Assembly (NCBI RefSeq): GCF_025960985.1
Contig: NZ_JAOQMX010000003.1
Coordinates: forward strand, 1-64,000
Reading direction: 5' to 3'
DNA length: 64,000 bases
DNA from: Flavobacterium psychraerolatum
GTDB taxonomy: Bacteria > Bacteroidota > Bacteroidia > Flavobacteriales > Flavobacteriaceae
Shown here in pieces: positions 10,105 through 19,660 of the stretch. The notes under the pieces were generated by a model, which was not told the origin of the DNA, searched no databases, and worked only from the letters and a program-made list of their open reading frames with translations. The stretch's first letter is position 1. The number at the start of each line of letters is the position of its first letter. The translations under genes and the position numbers were made by a program.

Positions 10105-11022
10105 TTAAAAAACTGAATCGCTCAACTCCGTTGTCAAACATTCTAAAAAAGCCATCCCTCGATAGGAATTTCCTTTTTCGTTTAATTTGGGACTAAAGAC
10201 AACGACTGCATATTTATTGGGTAGTATGGCCAAAATCCCTCCACCAACACCACTTTTACCTGGCAATCCTACTCGATAGGCAAACTCACCTGCTTCGTCA
10301 TAAAAACCACAAAGTAACATAATCGCATTTATTCTTCGGTTACGGCTGGGAGTCAAAACAACTTCGTTGGTAAAAGGATCTACTCCATCATTAGCAAAGA
10401 ATAAAAATGTTTTTGATAATTGTGCGCAACTCATGCTTAGGGAACAAATTTTGAAATAAAAATCCATTACCTCATCTATAAGATTGGTGATATTACCAAA
10501 GGACTTCATCATGTTGATGAGTGCATAATTGCGATAGCCCACACTTTTTTCTGATGCATATACTTTGAGATCAAAATCAATAGAGGTATCGTTGGTAAGT
10601 CGCCTGACGAAAGAAATAAATTCGTTTTCAGGGTTTTTATAATGAGACAGCAAAATATCAGCAATCACAATGGCTCCTGCATTTATAAACGGATTTCTAG
10701 GGATCCCTTTTTCTAATTCTAACAAAATCATGGAGTTAAAAGCAGCACCCGATGGTTCAACATCTACTCGCTTCCAAATTTTTTCGCCTTCGATATTGTA
10801 CGCCATAATGAGCAATAAAACTTTGGAAATACTTTGGACAGAAAATTTTTGTTGGGCATCGCCTAGATTGACTTGTTCTTGATTGAGAGTTGTTAAACTT
10901 ATCCCGAATAAATTTTCGTTTACATTTGCTAGTTCTGGAATATAAGTGGCTTGTTGTCCTTTGTCTTCAAAATGCGTAAATTTGTTATAAATATTTTCTA
11001 GAACACTATGTATATTTTCCAT
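10105..11022 (-). CDS. glsA: Glutaminase A
   Basis: Hydrolyses glutamine to glutamate and ammonia. The 305-residue protein has the serine-beta-lactamase-like fold. The catalytic SxxK lies in SVQSISKVLLL (Ser64, Lys67). Further blocks are EPSGAAFNS, PRNPFINAGAIV, YRNYALINMMKSFGN and GLPGKSGVGGGILAILP. Its length and motifs are normal for the family. It precedes aat on the same strand. Confidence 0.95.
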   Translation of the reverse strand: MENIHSVLENIYNKFTHFEDKGQQATYIPELANVNENLFGISLTTLNQEQVNLGDAQQKFSVQSISKVLLLIMAYNIEGEKIWKRVDVEPSGAAFNSMILLELEKGIPRNPFINAGAIVIADILLSHYKNPENEFISFVRRLTNDTSIDFDLKVYASEKSVGYRNYALINMMKSFGNITNLIDEVMDFYFKICSLSMSCAQLSKTFLFFANDGVDPFTNEVVLTPSRNRRINAIMLLCGFYDEAGEFAYRVGLPGKSGVGGGILAILPNKYAVVVFSPKLNEKGNSYRGMAFLECLTTELSDSVF

Positions 11023-11156
11023 GAATTATTATTATTTTTCTGCCTCTAGCTCATCCTAAAAATAAGCATTACTTTTATAACTGCAAGTTTAAGAAGAAAA
11101 ACACAAACAGTTAACCTAAATTTACTTTTTTGAACCACATAGTCAACCCCTATTTT

Positions 11157-11888
11157 ATGAAAAAGCTTCCTATTGTACTTTTTCTTTGTTTGCTTATCAC
11201 TCAAATGAATGGGCAAATAATGGATTCTGTATCCAAGTCTAAAAAACTATCCTATAAAACCTTTATTCTACCTGCTGCTTTGGTAGCTACAGGAACGGTA
11301 TTGCTAAACAGCCAGTTGAATAGCGACATACAAAATAATGCAAATCGTTTTTTTGGATCAAAGTTTCATACGCAGCTGGATAATCTTACTGTTTTTATGC
11401 CATTGGGTCAAATATATGCGGGTAGGTTGTTTGGCTTTGAGTCAAAAAACACAGTCAAACACCAAACGATTTCAATTGTTACAGCCAATGCACTAAGCTA
11501 TGGTTTGGTAACGATTCTAAAAAATGCAGTAAAATCACACCGACCTGATGCCTCTGATCAATTGAGTTTTCCTTCGGGACATAGTGCGATTGCATTTACC
11601 AATGCTGCGTTATTGTTTCAAGAGTATAAAGATGATAATCTGTGGTATGCCAGTAGTGGTTTTCTATTTGCGACGGCTACAGGAGTTTTGCGAATTGCCA
11701 ATAATAAGCATTTTGCCTCAGATGTTCTAGTGGGTGCGGGAATTGGATTGGCTTCGGGATTTTTGGTTACCTATTGGAATCCCCTACAAAATTTGCACTT
11801 GGGAAGAAAGAAAAAAGGAACTGCTTTGGTCTATCCACAATTTGGAAATCAAATTGGTATTGGTGCTGTCATCCTACCTAATTTTTAG
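11157..11888 (+). CDS. PAP2-family membrane-associated phosphatase
   Basis: Acid phosphatase of the PAP2 superfamily, probably acting on lipid phosphates at or outside the inner membrane. The three active-site blocks are present: KNAVKSHRP, PSGHSAIAF and RIANNKHFASD. The ATG at 11157 gives 243 residues with a signal peptide KKLPIVLFLCLLITQMNG. An in-frame TTG at 11130 would add nine residues before the signal and is less likely. The gene ends at a bidirectional terminator shared with the fasciclin gene. The substrate is unknown. Confidence 0.88.
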   Translation: MKKLPIVLFLCLLITQMNGQIMDSVSKSKKLSYKTFILPAALVATGTVLLNSQLNSDIQNNANRFFGSKFHTQLDNLTVFMPLGQIYAGRLFGFESKNTVKHQTISIVTANALSYGLVTILKNAVKSHRPDASDQLSFPSGHSAIAFTNAALLFQEYKDDNLWYASSGFLFATATGVLRIANNKHFASDVLVGAGIGLASGFLVTYWNPLQNLHLGRKKKGTALVYPQFGNQIGIGAVILPNF

Positions 11889-11889
11889 A

Positions 11890-11925
11890 CCAAAAAAAAG
11901 CCCTACAGAAACTGTAGGGCTTAGA
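11890..11925. terminator. Bidirectional terminator
   Basis: AAGCCCTACAG and CTGTAGGGCTT form a stem around AAA, with an A8 run on the left. It lies between the convergent PAP2 and fasciclin genes. The T-tract is strong only for the minus strand. Confidence 0.8.
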
Positions 11926-11941
11926 AATCAAACAAAAATAA

Positions 11942-12901
11942 TTATGGTAACAACACTTTATCTATAATGTGAACAATACCATTGCTACATTGTATGTCTG
12001 GAATAACCATGTTGGCTGGAGTTGTTATTCCATTACTTTTTACAGTAAAAATACCGTTTGTAAAAGCACTATATGTTAACATTCCACCACCTGCAGTTGC
12101 TGCAGTTGTTCCTGAATGCTCAGAGGTAAATTTGCCACCTACAATAGCGTGATTTAACAACACTTTTTGTAAAACGGTTGGAGAAGTATTGGCTACATCT
12201 TGTACTGTTGCAAAACCTGCTGCCTTAAAAGCGGCATCTGTTGGTGCATAAATTGTGAAATTAGCACTAGGATTTGACAAAGTACCTGCCAAACCAGAAG
12301 TAATTACCGCTTGCACTAAGAAAGTTAATTCTGGCGCTTTAAAAACTTTTGCATCTTTTAATAAAATTGCTGAGTCTACGATGTTTACACCTGTAGCAAT
12401 CATTACTTTATCTATTCCGTGAATAGTACCGTTGCTTGCGCTTACGTCTGTAAGAATAATTTTTGATCCGTTGATGTACAAATCTGCTCCTCTACTGATG
12501 AAACGTCTGTTAACACCTAATAATGATGGAGCTGTACCACCCGCTTTAATTGCGCTTCCCATTAAATCTCCATTTGAAACATGGTATAATAATGTGTTTG
12601 TCAAGAAACTATTTTGTAATCCACCTAGTGAACCAGAATCTACCAAACCTAATCTTGCAAAAGCATCGTTTGTTGGAGCAAAAACGGTATAATGTCCTGA
12701 TGGGTCATTTGGGTTACTATTACTCAATACACCTACTAAACCACCTTGTACAGCAGCACCTTCAAGTGTACTAAAGTTTGGGTTGGCTACTGCAATACCT
12801 GCAATACTTGGTGTTTCGTCTTTATAATCTGTATCACAAGAAACCAAAGTTCCCATTAATGTTAATGCTAGAATTGCACTTTTTATATTGATATTTTTCA
12901 T
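11942..12901 (-). CDS. Two-domain fasciclin (FAS1) lipoprotein
   Basis: A 319-residue surface lipoprotein with signal and lipobox near TLVSCD. Two FAS1 adhesion domains follow, about residues 35-170 and 180-318. Each has an H1-like block (YTVFAPTNDAFARL; FTIYAPTDAAFKAAG) and an H2-like block (GTIHGIDKVM; GIVHIIDKVL). FAS1 domains mediate adhesion or small-ligand binding; the ligand here is unknown. The gene for a beta-barrel protein lies 20 bases upstream on the same strand, so the two are likely one transcription unit. Confidence 0.9.
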   Translation of the reverse strand: MKNINIKSAILALTLMGTLVSCDTDYKDETPSIAGIAVANPNFSTLEGAAVQGGLVGVLSNSNPNDPSGHYTVFAPTNDAFARLGLVDSGSLGGLQNSFLTNTLLYHVSNGDLMGSAIKAGGTAPSLLGVNRRFISRGADLYINGSKIILTDVSASNGTIHGIDKVMIATGVNIVDSAILLKDAKVFKAPELTFLVQAVITSGLAGTLSNPSANFTIYAPTDAAFKAAGFATVQDVANTSPTVLQKVLLNHAIVGGKFTSEHSGTTAATAGGGMLTYSAFTNGIFTVKSNGITTPANMVIPDIQCSNGIVHIIDKVLLP

Positions 12902-12921
12902 TTTGTCTGTTGTTTTTGTAA

Positions 12922-13806
12922 TTAAAATTTATAAACTAATCCACCGTAGAAACCTGTCGCCTGACCAATATTTCTTCCTGCTACCACAGTACTTGCTCCT
13001 GCAGAAACTCCCCAATCTTTGTAAACTGGTGCGTATAAATCAACTCCAATTTTTGTGTAATTTACCTTTGTAGTTGGAAAAATTCCTTTGAAACCTTGAC
13101 CAAAGATATCTACACCACCTGTTGATTTTTGGTTAGCAACGAATACATCACCATAGAATGATTTTGCTGCATACCCTACTTTAAGTTCTGTAGTTACAGA
13201 GTTTGGTACATTGTTTGAAGCGTAATTCCCTGCTACTTGTCCAGAGGCAAAAATACCAGAATTCATTTTGAACATAGCCATACCTGTAGTACTTACCGTT
13301 GTGCTTCTGTTTCCAATTGCAATAATAGATTGAAAACCTTCTTCAACTTTGTAATTACTAAGTGGTGTTTTTACTCCAACTGCTCCAATAAGGCGCAATG
13401 AAGAAGAACCAAAATCAAAATTAAATGGATTGTATTTTACAAATACTGACACATCTTGAAAACCTTGTCGTTTGTTTTCTAAACCTAAGTTTGTTAAAAC
13501 GGCATCTGTAGCATGACCTTTTGCTGTTACATAAGGCAAAACCATCACTACATCTACTTGGTCACTAATACCATAAGTAGCATAAATCGAAGTACTAGAA
13601 ATAGTCGTTTTATTGAAGACAGGAACGCCTTCTACTTTTTCTGGAATGAAATAAACATCATCGTACTTTTCTGAGCTGAAAGAAACGGAAACATTTCCTT
13701 TTCCTTTACCTTGCATAAATCCACTGATTGGACTTTGAGAATGAGCTGTGTTAACATATCCGAATGTTGTTACAGCCAAAATTAGGAGTAAGTGTTTTTT
13801 AATCAT
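12922..13806 (-). CDS. Predicted outer-membrane beta-barrel protein
   Basis: A 294-residue secreted protein with signal peptide MIKKHLLLILAVTTFGYVNTAHS. It has alternating beta-strand segments and ends in GLVYKF, with the terminal Phe typical of outer-membrane barrels. It resembles the loosely defined MetA-pathway/transporter barrel group (YGISDQVDVVMVLPYV, FVKYNPF). It is upstream of, and likely co-transcribed with, the fasciclin lipoprotein, suggesting an outer-membrane pair. The cargo is unknown. Confidence 0.75.
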   Translation of the reverse strand: MIKKHLLLILAVTTFGYVNTAHSQSPISGFMQGKGKGNVSVSFSSEKYDDVYFIPEKVEGVPVFNKTTISSTSIYATYGISDQVDVVMVLPYVTAKGHATDAVLTNLGLENKRQGFQDVSVFVKYNPFNFDFGSSSLRLIGAVGVKTPLSNYKVEEGFQSIIAIGNRSTTVSTTGMAMFKMNSGIFASGQVAGNYASNNVPNSVTTELKVGYAAKSFYGDVFVANQKSTGGVDIFGQGFKGIFPTTKVNYTKIGVDLYAPVYKDWGVSAGASTVVAGRNIGQATGFYGGLVYKF

Positions 13807-14045
13807 AATATCAATTATTTATTGTTTGTTTCTATCATTTACGAGAGAAGAACAGATATGGTTTTAAAAAACTAAAAAAAACTAAAAAAAAAATTAAAAT
13901 TAAACCCAAAAAAAAATACAAACACCTAAAAAACAATAGGTTATAATGTTTTTAAAAAAATTTAAAAATTTAAAGTAAAGACTGCATTACATCCATAATA
14001 GCTATAAAACCCTAATCTGGAGTTTACATTTCACAAAAACGCATA

Positions 14046-14077
14046 AAAAAACCGATAAAAATTAATTTATCGGTTTC
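14046..14077 (-). terminator. Terminator of the DUF3127 gene
   Basis: AACCGATAAA and its complement TTTATCGGTT form a stem. On the minus strand it is followed by a T-run. It lies just after the stop of the DUF3127 gene. Confidence 0.75.
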
Positions 14078-14098
14078 AAATAGATTTTTTGTTTTGTA

Positions 14099-14467
14099 TT
14101 AAAACGGTAAATCGTCTGCTTCTTCTTCATTAAGATTTGTTGCTGGAGCAAAAACTGGAGCCGCTGGTGCTGCTGGAGCATTTGGAGCTTCTGCACCTGC
14201 TTTTTCAATTCTCCATCCTTGGATACTATTGAAGTATCTAGTTTCACCTTGTGGGTTAACCCATTCTCTACCTCTTAAGTTGATAGAAACTTTAACCGAT
14301 TCACCAACTCCGTAATTGTTTAACAAATCACATTTATCTTGAGTAAACTCAACTAAAATATGTTGTGGATATTGTTCTTCAGTAGTAACAACTAATTCTC
14401 TTTTTTTGAATGCCGCACTTACTTGTTGCTCTGGATTAATCACTTTAACTCTACCTATAACTTCCAT
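14099..14467 (-). CDS. DUF3127 domain protein (OB-fold-like)
   Basis: A 122-residue protein whose N-terminal 90 residues match DUF3127, a Bacteroidota family with an expected OB-like single-strand-binding fold (RELVVTTEEQYPQHILVEF, GESVKVSINLRGREW, FNSIQGWRIE). The tail is Ala/Pro-rich and ends in acidic EEEADDLPF, the same type of tail that SSB uses to recruit partners. DNA binding is inferred, not shown. The gene is monocistronic with its own terminator. Confidence 0.85.
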   Translation of the reverse strand: MEVIGRVKVINPEQQVSAAFKKRELVVTTEEQYPQHILVEFTQDKCDLLNNYGVGESVKVSINLRGREWVNPQGETRYFNSIQGWRIEKAGAEAPNAPAAPAAPVFAPATNLNEEEADDLPF

Positions 14468-14782
14468 CTCTTTGTATATTTAATTCTTGTTTATATTCGT
14501 TTTTTCGCTAGATAATTTTGCTTTAGACAAAAAAATCCCTAAACGGGAAAATTCTAGTGTACAAATATACTAAGTTCTTTGGACGCATACAAAAATAGCC
14601 TTGATGGAAATTAAAAAAATTATCAACAATTGAAAACTAATTCATAATCAACAGATTAAACAAGTCTTTATAACCACAGAATAACAAATTAAAAATAGAA
14701 TATTCAAATCACAAAAGGCACATATAACAATCCTTTTTATATTTATAGCCCTAATGAATCAGTAGCTGAGGAAATTTCGATC
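14468..14782. other. Gene-free stretch
   Basis: A/T-rich DNA between the DUF3127 start and the terminator of the TonB receptor. No RNA gene, repeat or reading frame worth naming was seen. Confidence 0.4.
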
Positions 14783-14820
14783 TAAAAAAAGCGCATTTGA
14801 AAAAGTATTTCAAATGCGCG
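14783..14820 (-). terminator. Terminator of the TonB-type receptor
   Basis: GCGCATTTGAAA (14791-14802) pairs perfectly with TTTCAAATGCGC (14808-14819). On the minus strand a T7 run follows. This is a strong rho-independent terminator 107 bases past the receptor stop. Confidence 0.88.
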
Positions 14821-14925
14821 TTAGGAATATTTTGATTTTGAATTACAGCCTTATATTAACCTCATTATAAAACGATGCTACTTATATAGTTATAAAACAA
14901 AAACATTATTTGCTTTTGTAACTGA

Positions 14926-17412
14926 CTAGAATTCCTTTTTACCAAATTCACTTTCAATAAACTTAGCACTATTCTTGGTTTTATTAAAGTTGTAGGACAA
15001 ATTAAGAAGAACCATATCAACCTCATATACATAATTGGTTGTTGTATAATACTGACCTGGACTCTGAGTAGAAATTCGCTGCTCATTGGTCTTTAACATT
15101 CCCATATCGATATTTTGCCATTGCAAGGTAGCAATCAATTGGTTGTCTAAAAAAGATTTTCTTAAAGATAGATTCGGCGAATAAAAACGAGAATCCTCAC
15201 CTTGAGCCGTTATTCTATTCGATAAATAATTCAAAGTAAACTGCATCGAAGTTGTACTTGAAAAATTATAAGTACTATTGGCATTTATAGAATACTGAAT
15301 AGCATTTGAATTGATGGCTTTACCATTATAGCTTCCATCAATATTGAAGTTATAAATATTTGCTCCAATAAAATTAGTCCATTTTGTAGACGGTTTGAAC
15401 TGTGATCCAATTTCTAACCCAAGCGTTTTACCTCTACCAACGTTGGTATAAATTCTATCCAAAATAGTATCATTTAATACACCCGCAGTAGTATAGGACA
15501 AAGTATTTACACGGTTGATCAAATTGTGAACATCTCTGTAATATGCGGTTGCAAAAAGTGTATTTCCGCCTTTGAAGTTTTTACTGATACCCAATTCTAT
15601 TAAATCTGTAAACTCTGGACGAAGATTTTTATCCCCTTGTTCAAAAGTCTCCGAGTGCTCTCTCTCTTTGAACGGATTCATTTGGTAACTTGGTGCACGA
15701 TCGACTCTTTTACTATATCCTGCTTTCAACTTCACATTATTATCCATTGTATATTGAGCTGAAGCTGATGGAAACAACTTAACATAATCGTACGATAAAT
15801 TTTCTGCTGGTGAATTAAACCCTTTTAGATAAAAATCACGATTCATAGATTCCAAACGCAAACCTGCGGCATACTCCCATTTTGTTTTACTCCCGTTTAA
15901 TTGCAAGTACCCTGAATGAATCAAACGATCTAGGTTAACTTGACTAGTAAACTCAGGAACTATTTCATAAATTCCAGAGGAAAGATTACGTCTTTCGTAA
16001 ATAAAATCTCCGTTGTTTTTTAGTTTTCTAAATTGGTACCCTGCTTCTAATTTACCAAAAGAAAAAGGTTTAAATTCATAATCCAACTGGGCTCTCGTAC
16101 CATACAATGGGTTATCATTGCTATTGTATTCGTCTTGATACACGATTGAAGGATCGGTATATCCTAAATTCAAGTTGGTTGTGGGACCTCCTAACAAGGT
16201 ATATTCGTATAAAAATGAAGCGGTCAATTTTGATTTATCTACAAATTTATGTGAATAATCAAAGCTTCCCAATGCGAAATCACCATCACGAACTCTTAAA
16301 TTCGAATTGTAATAATTGAAAGTTTTAAGTACTGACCCATCAGTAAGAGAGGATCTCGTGTTGTTGTAATAAATATCTGCTTGTCTATCTACTTTACGCT
16401 TACCGCCATAGAAACCTACCGAGAAATTATCAGTTGTACTTGGTGTATAATCTACTGTAAAGCGTCCGCTATAGTTTAACTCATTGGTACTACGTTCTCC
16501 ATCTGAAGGAAATTGTGTTTTGTAATTCTGAGCTATATTATTGGTCCATACGTTACCTTCTCTACGTCCTTGTATATCATTGCGTCCGTAACTACCTCCA
16601 AGTGAGATATCCCATTTATCTTTCTTGATTGTATAAGTACCGTCAATACCATAACGTTGAGCAGGTTCTTTATTACCATAATTTTGAATCGAAGGAAAAC
16701 CTCCTTTAACATTCAACTGTGCATATTGCCCATTTGTAGCACCTTTTTTAGTGATTATATTCAAAAGTCCTGCTTTTCCATCCGGATCATATTTTGCAGA
16801 TGGTGCCGTAACAACTTCTACTCTATCAATTGCATTGGCTGGCAATTGCCCTAATATGGTCGAAATATTTCCTTGTGTAGGTTTCCCATTCAATAAAACT
16901 CTAAACCCTGTTGCTCCTCTTACACTCACGTCTCCTTGAGCATCAACCGAAATAGATGGCAAGTTTTTCAAAACATCAATCGCTGATCCACCTCGGGTAT
17001 TTTGAAAAGATTTTACATCATAAACTTGTCGGTCAATCTTGTTTACAACCGTATTCCTTTCTGTTTTAATCATTACATTGTTCAGTTGGTTTTCACCAGA
17101 CACCAAACGAATTATTCCTGCGTCAAAGGTTTTATTTTTACCATTAATAATGATGTCTTCGAATATCTTTTTTTCAAAACCAATAAAAGAAACTTCCAGA
17201 TAGTAAATTCCATTTTTCAAGTTACCGATACTAAAGGTTCCGTCATTATTTGTCACAACACCTGCCTCAACTGTTTTATTTTGGGTTGAAAAAAGTGTGG
17301 CTGTAGCATACTCCAATGGATAGTCTCCATCCACGACCTTACCCTTAACTTGGGCAAATGTAGCAGTAGTGACTAAAAATGTGATGAATGCAAAAAATTG
17401 GTTTAGTTTCAT
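14926..17412 (-). CDS. TonB-dependent receptor-like outer-membrane protein
   Basis: An 828-residue outer-membrane protein with a signal (FITFLVTTATFAQ) and an N-terminal carboxypeptidase-regulatory-like domain (KGKVVDGDYPLEYATATLF, residues about 22-105). A plug follows (IDVLKNLPSISVDAQGDVSV, VEVVTAPSAKYDPDGKAG, about 130-240), then a long barrel of the OMP_b-brl_3 type. The substrate is not evident. An AraC-type regulator lies 97 bases upstream on the same strand and is a candidate regulator. No riboswitch is seen ahead of it. Confidence 0.9.
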   Translation of the reverse strand: MKLNQFFAFITFLVTTATFAQVKGKVVDGDYPLEYATATLFSTQNKTVEAGVVTNNDGTFSIGNLKNGIYYLEVSFIGFEKKIFEDIIINGKNKTFDAGIIRLVSGENQLNNVMIKTERNTVVNKIDRQVYDVKSFQNTRGGSAIDVLKNLPSISVDAQGDVSVRGATGFRVLLNGKPTQGNISTILGQLPANAIDRVEVVTAPSAKYDPDGKAGLLNIITKKGATNGQYAQLNVKGGFPSIQNYGNKEPAQRYGIDGTYTIKKDKWDISLGGSYGRNDIQGRREGNVWTNNIAQNYKTQFPSDGERSTNELNYSGRFTVDYTPSTTDNFSVGFYGGKRKVDRQADIYYNNTRSSLTDGSVLKTFNYYNSNLRVRDGDFALGSFDYSHKFVDKSKLTASFLYEYTLLGGPTTNLNLGYTDPSIVYQDEYNSNDNPLYGTRAQLDYEFKPFSFGKLEAGYQFRKLKNNGDFIYERRNLSSGIYEIVPEFTSQVNLDRLIHSGYLQLNGSKTKWEYAAGLRLESMNRDFYLKGFNSPAENLSYDYVKLFPSASAQYTMDNNVKLKAGYSKRVDRAPSYQMNPFKEREHSETFEQGDKNLRPEFTDLIELGISKNFKGGNTLFATAYYRDVHNLINRVNTLSYTTAGVLNDTILDRIYTNVGRGKTLGLEIGSQFKPSTKWTNFIGANIYNFNIDGSYNGKAINSNAIQYSINANSTYNFSSTTSMQFTLNYLSNRITAQGEDSRFYSPNLSLRKSFLDNQLIATLQWQNIDMGMLKTNEQRISTQSPGQYYTTTNYVYEVDMVLLNLSYNFNKTKNSAKFIESEFGKKEF

Positions 17413-17509
17413 TATTTTTTTGATTTTTGATTATAAGGCCAAAATTACTATTATCAAATGATTAATTTTGGTACATATGATATAATTAAGGTATATAAAT
17501 GTATTTTAA

Positions 17510-18322
17510 TTAAATACTAGTAGATTGTTTAAAAACGAGCGGTGTAATCTCTGTATGTCTTTTAAAATACTTGACAAAATGAGAGACATCTTTAAAATCC
17601 AAACTATATGCAATTTCAGATATGGTACGGTCTGTATAAACTAACTGTCGTTTGGCCTCTTGAATAATAAAAGTGATAATAACTTGCGACGCCGTTTTGG
17701 AAAAACTCTTTTTACAAATAACATTTAATTGTTGTGTAGTAACATTCAACAAATCGGCATAAAAAGAAACGTCATTTCGTAATTCCTGTTTCAATAATTC
17801 TTCAAAATAAATTGATTTATCTGAATTCTCAAACCTTTCAGTACGGTTGGAGTACCCAATAATCTTCGCGAATAAGGCTTTCAAACCACCTTCTATAACT
17901 TCTTTCTGGATTGAAGGCTGCTTCATTTCAAAACACAACACCTCAAACAACTTGTCAATCGATTCGTCAGTCTGAAGTGTAATCATTTGTTGTTTCTTTA
18001 ACCTATATAATTGTTGATTGATGTGTTTATCAATTATTTTCTCCAAAAAACCCTCTTTTATAATTATAACAAAACCCTCTGGAATAGTATCAATCTCCCA
18101 ATGGTGCACTTCATTATTATTGATCACAAATACCAATGGAGGTTTGATTTCATAGGCAGTCGAATCCATGTAATGAAAACCAGAACCAGCTCTAAAATAA
18201 ACTAATTCTATATATTTATTATGTCGATGAGGCTTTGTATATCTTTTATTTACATCAAAAGGTTCAATTTTGATATCGGTTACATTAGGTATTTTTGTAT
18301 AAACGGCTATAGACTTCTTCAT
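17510..18322 (-). CDS. AraC-family transcriptional regulator
   Basis: A 270-residue regulator. The N-terminal half is a cupin-like sensing domain (KPHRHNKYIELVYFRAGSG, residues about 20-110). The C-terminal 100 residues form the double helix-turn-helix (FYADLLNVTTQQLNVICKK; ISEIAYSLDFKDVSHFVKYF). The ATG at 18322 is chosen; the longer frame adds 38 residues unlike the family. It lies upstream of the TonB-type receptor in the same orientation and divergent from a histidine kinase. Its inducer is unknown. Confidence 0.9.
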   Translation of the reverse strand: MKKSIAVYTKIPNVTDIKIEPFDVNKRYTKPHRHNKYIELVYFRAGSGFHYMDSTAYEIKPPLVFVINNNEVHHWEIDTIPEGFVIIIKEGFLEKIIDKHINQQLYRLKKQQMITLQTDESIDKLFEVLCFEMKQPSIQKEVIEGGLKALFAKIIGYSNRTERFENSDKSIYFEELLKQELRNDVSFYADLLNVTTQQLNVICKKSFSKTASQVIITFIIQEAKRQLVYTDRTISEIAYSLDFKDVSHFVKYFKRHTEITPLVFKQSTSI

Positions 18323-18511
18323 TAATGGTAAAAAAAAACGGTGAAATTTGAAATAAAAACAAGTATTAAGAGTTTCTATTACTACTATATAATAAAAAAC
18401 AATAGTACAAGTGTAGCTATGACCCACGATATCCAAAAAGGTTTAAAGCAAAATACACAAAGTAATGTTCCAACGTATATTTTACTATATTTATACCTTT
18501 AAATTTCAAGT

Positions 18512-19660
18512 ATGCAGTTTTCTGACAAAAGAAACACAACTCGCTGGGTTATTATTTTTATCTCTTTTTTGATTGTGTCCTTAATTCTCTGGAACACTTA
18601 TACATTTTTTCAAACCTTCAAAAATGAGGAGCGCATAAAAATGAATCTTTGGGCCAGTGCTCAAAAAACACTTATTAATGCGGACGAAGATACGGATGTA
18701 AACTTACCTCTCGAAATCCTGAGCAACAATTCCTCAATTCCTATTATCCTTACCGAAAATGATACTGTTATTAATACCGTCAATATTGACGAAAGCCTGG
18801 GATTGAACAGCAAAGCGACATACCGTATTTTGACCCGATTAAAAACAGAAAACGAACCTATTGTAATTGAATATGTACCAGGGAAATTTCAAAAGTTATA
18901 TTATGGTAATTCGGCATTACTAAACAACCTTAAATATTACCCTATTGCGCTCCTGTTGATTATCTTTTTGTTTGGGCTACTCGTTTATAATTTTTACAAA
19001 AGTACCAAATCGGCCACACAAAACAAATTGTGGGCAGGAATGGCAAAGGAAACGGCACACCAAATAGGGACACCGCTATCATCCTTAATCGGTTGGGTTG
19101 AAATACTGAAAGCAGATGATGTTGATGAAAGTATTACAACGGAAATCGAAAAAGATATTCAACGCCTACAAACCATCACCGAACGGTTCTCTAAAGTAGG
19201 GTCAGTGCCAACCTTAGAAAACAAAAACATCATCGAAGAAACGCATCAAGCTTATACCTATTTGCAATCTCGTTTTTCAAAACAAATTGAATTTACTTTT
19301 GAAGCTCCCAAAAAAGCAATTTTTCTCGACATTAACCCAACATTACACAGTTGGACGGTAGAAAACTTGGTCAAAAATGCGATTGACGCCATGAAAGGAC
19401 GTGGGAAATTGACTCTACAAATGATCGAAGAGAAAGGAGTTCTGCAAATCAACATATCCGACTCTGGAAGCGGAATACAAAAAAATCAATTCAAAACTAT
19501 ATTCGAACCAGGTTTTACTACCAAAAAAAGAGGTTGGGGACTAGGATTATCACTTACAAAAAGGATTGTAGAAGAATACCATAAAGGAAAAATAAAAGTT
19601 TTAAAGTCCGAAATTGGAATGGGAACCACAATACAAATCACTTTCAAAACTACTATTTAA
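18512..19660 (+). CDS. Membrane sensor histidine kinase
   Basis: A 382-residue kinase. Residues about 11-30 and 144-162 are membrane segments flanking an extracytoplasmic sensor region. The dimerisation/phosphoacceptor helix carries AKETAHQIGTPLSSLIGW with His183. The ATPase domain has ENLVKNAIDAM (N box), DSGSGI (G1) and GWGLGLSLTKRI (G2). The HQIGTPLS version of the H box is common in Bacteroidota orphan kinases. No response-regulator gene is adjacent. Its last four bases overlap the convergent transglutaminase gene. Confidence 0.92.
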   Translation: MQFSDKRNTTRWVIIFISFLIVSLILWNTYTFFQTFKNEERIKMNLWASAQKTLINADEDTDVNLPLEILSNNSSIPIILTENDTVINTVNIDESLGLNSKATYRILTRLKTENEPIVIEYVPGKFQKLYYGNSALLNNLKYYPIALLLIIFLFGLLVYNFYKSTKSATQNKLWAGMAKETAHQIGTPLSSLIGWVEILKADDVDESITTEIEKDIQRLQTITERFSKVGSVPTLENKNIIEETHQAYTYLQSRFSKQIEFTFEAPKKAIFLDINPTLHSWTVENLVKNAIDAMKGRGKLTLQMIEEKGVLQINISDSGSGIQKNQFKTIFEPGFTTKKRGWGLGLSLTKRIVEEYHKGKIKVLKSEIGMGTTIQITFKTTI

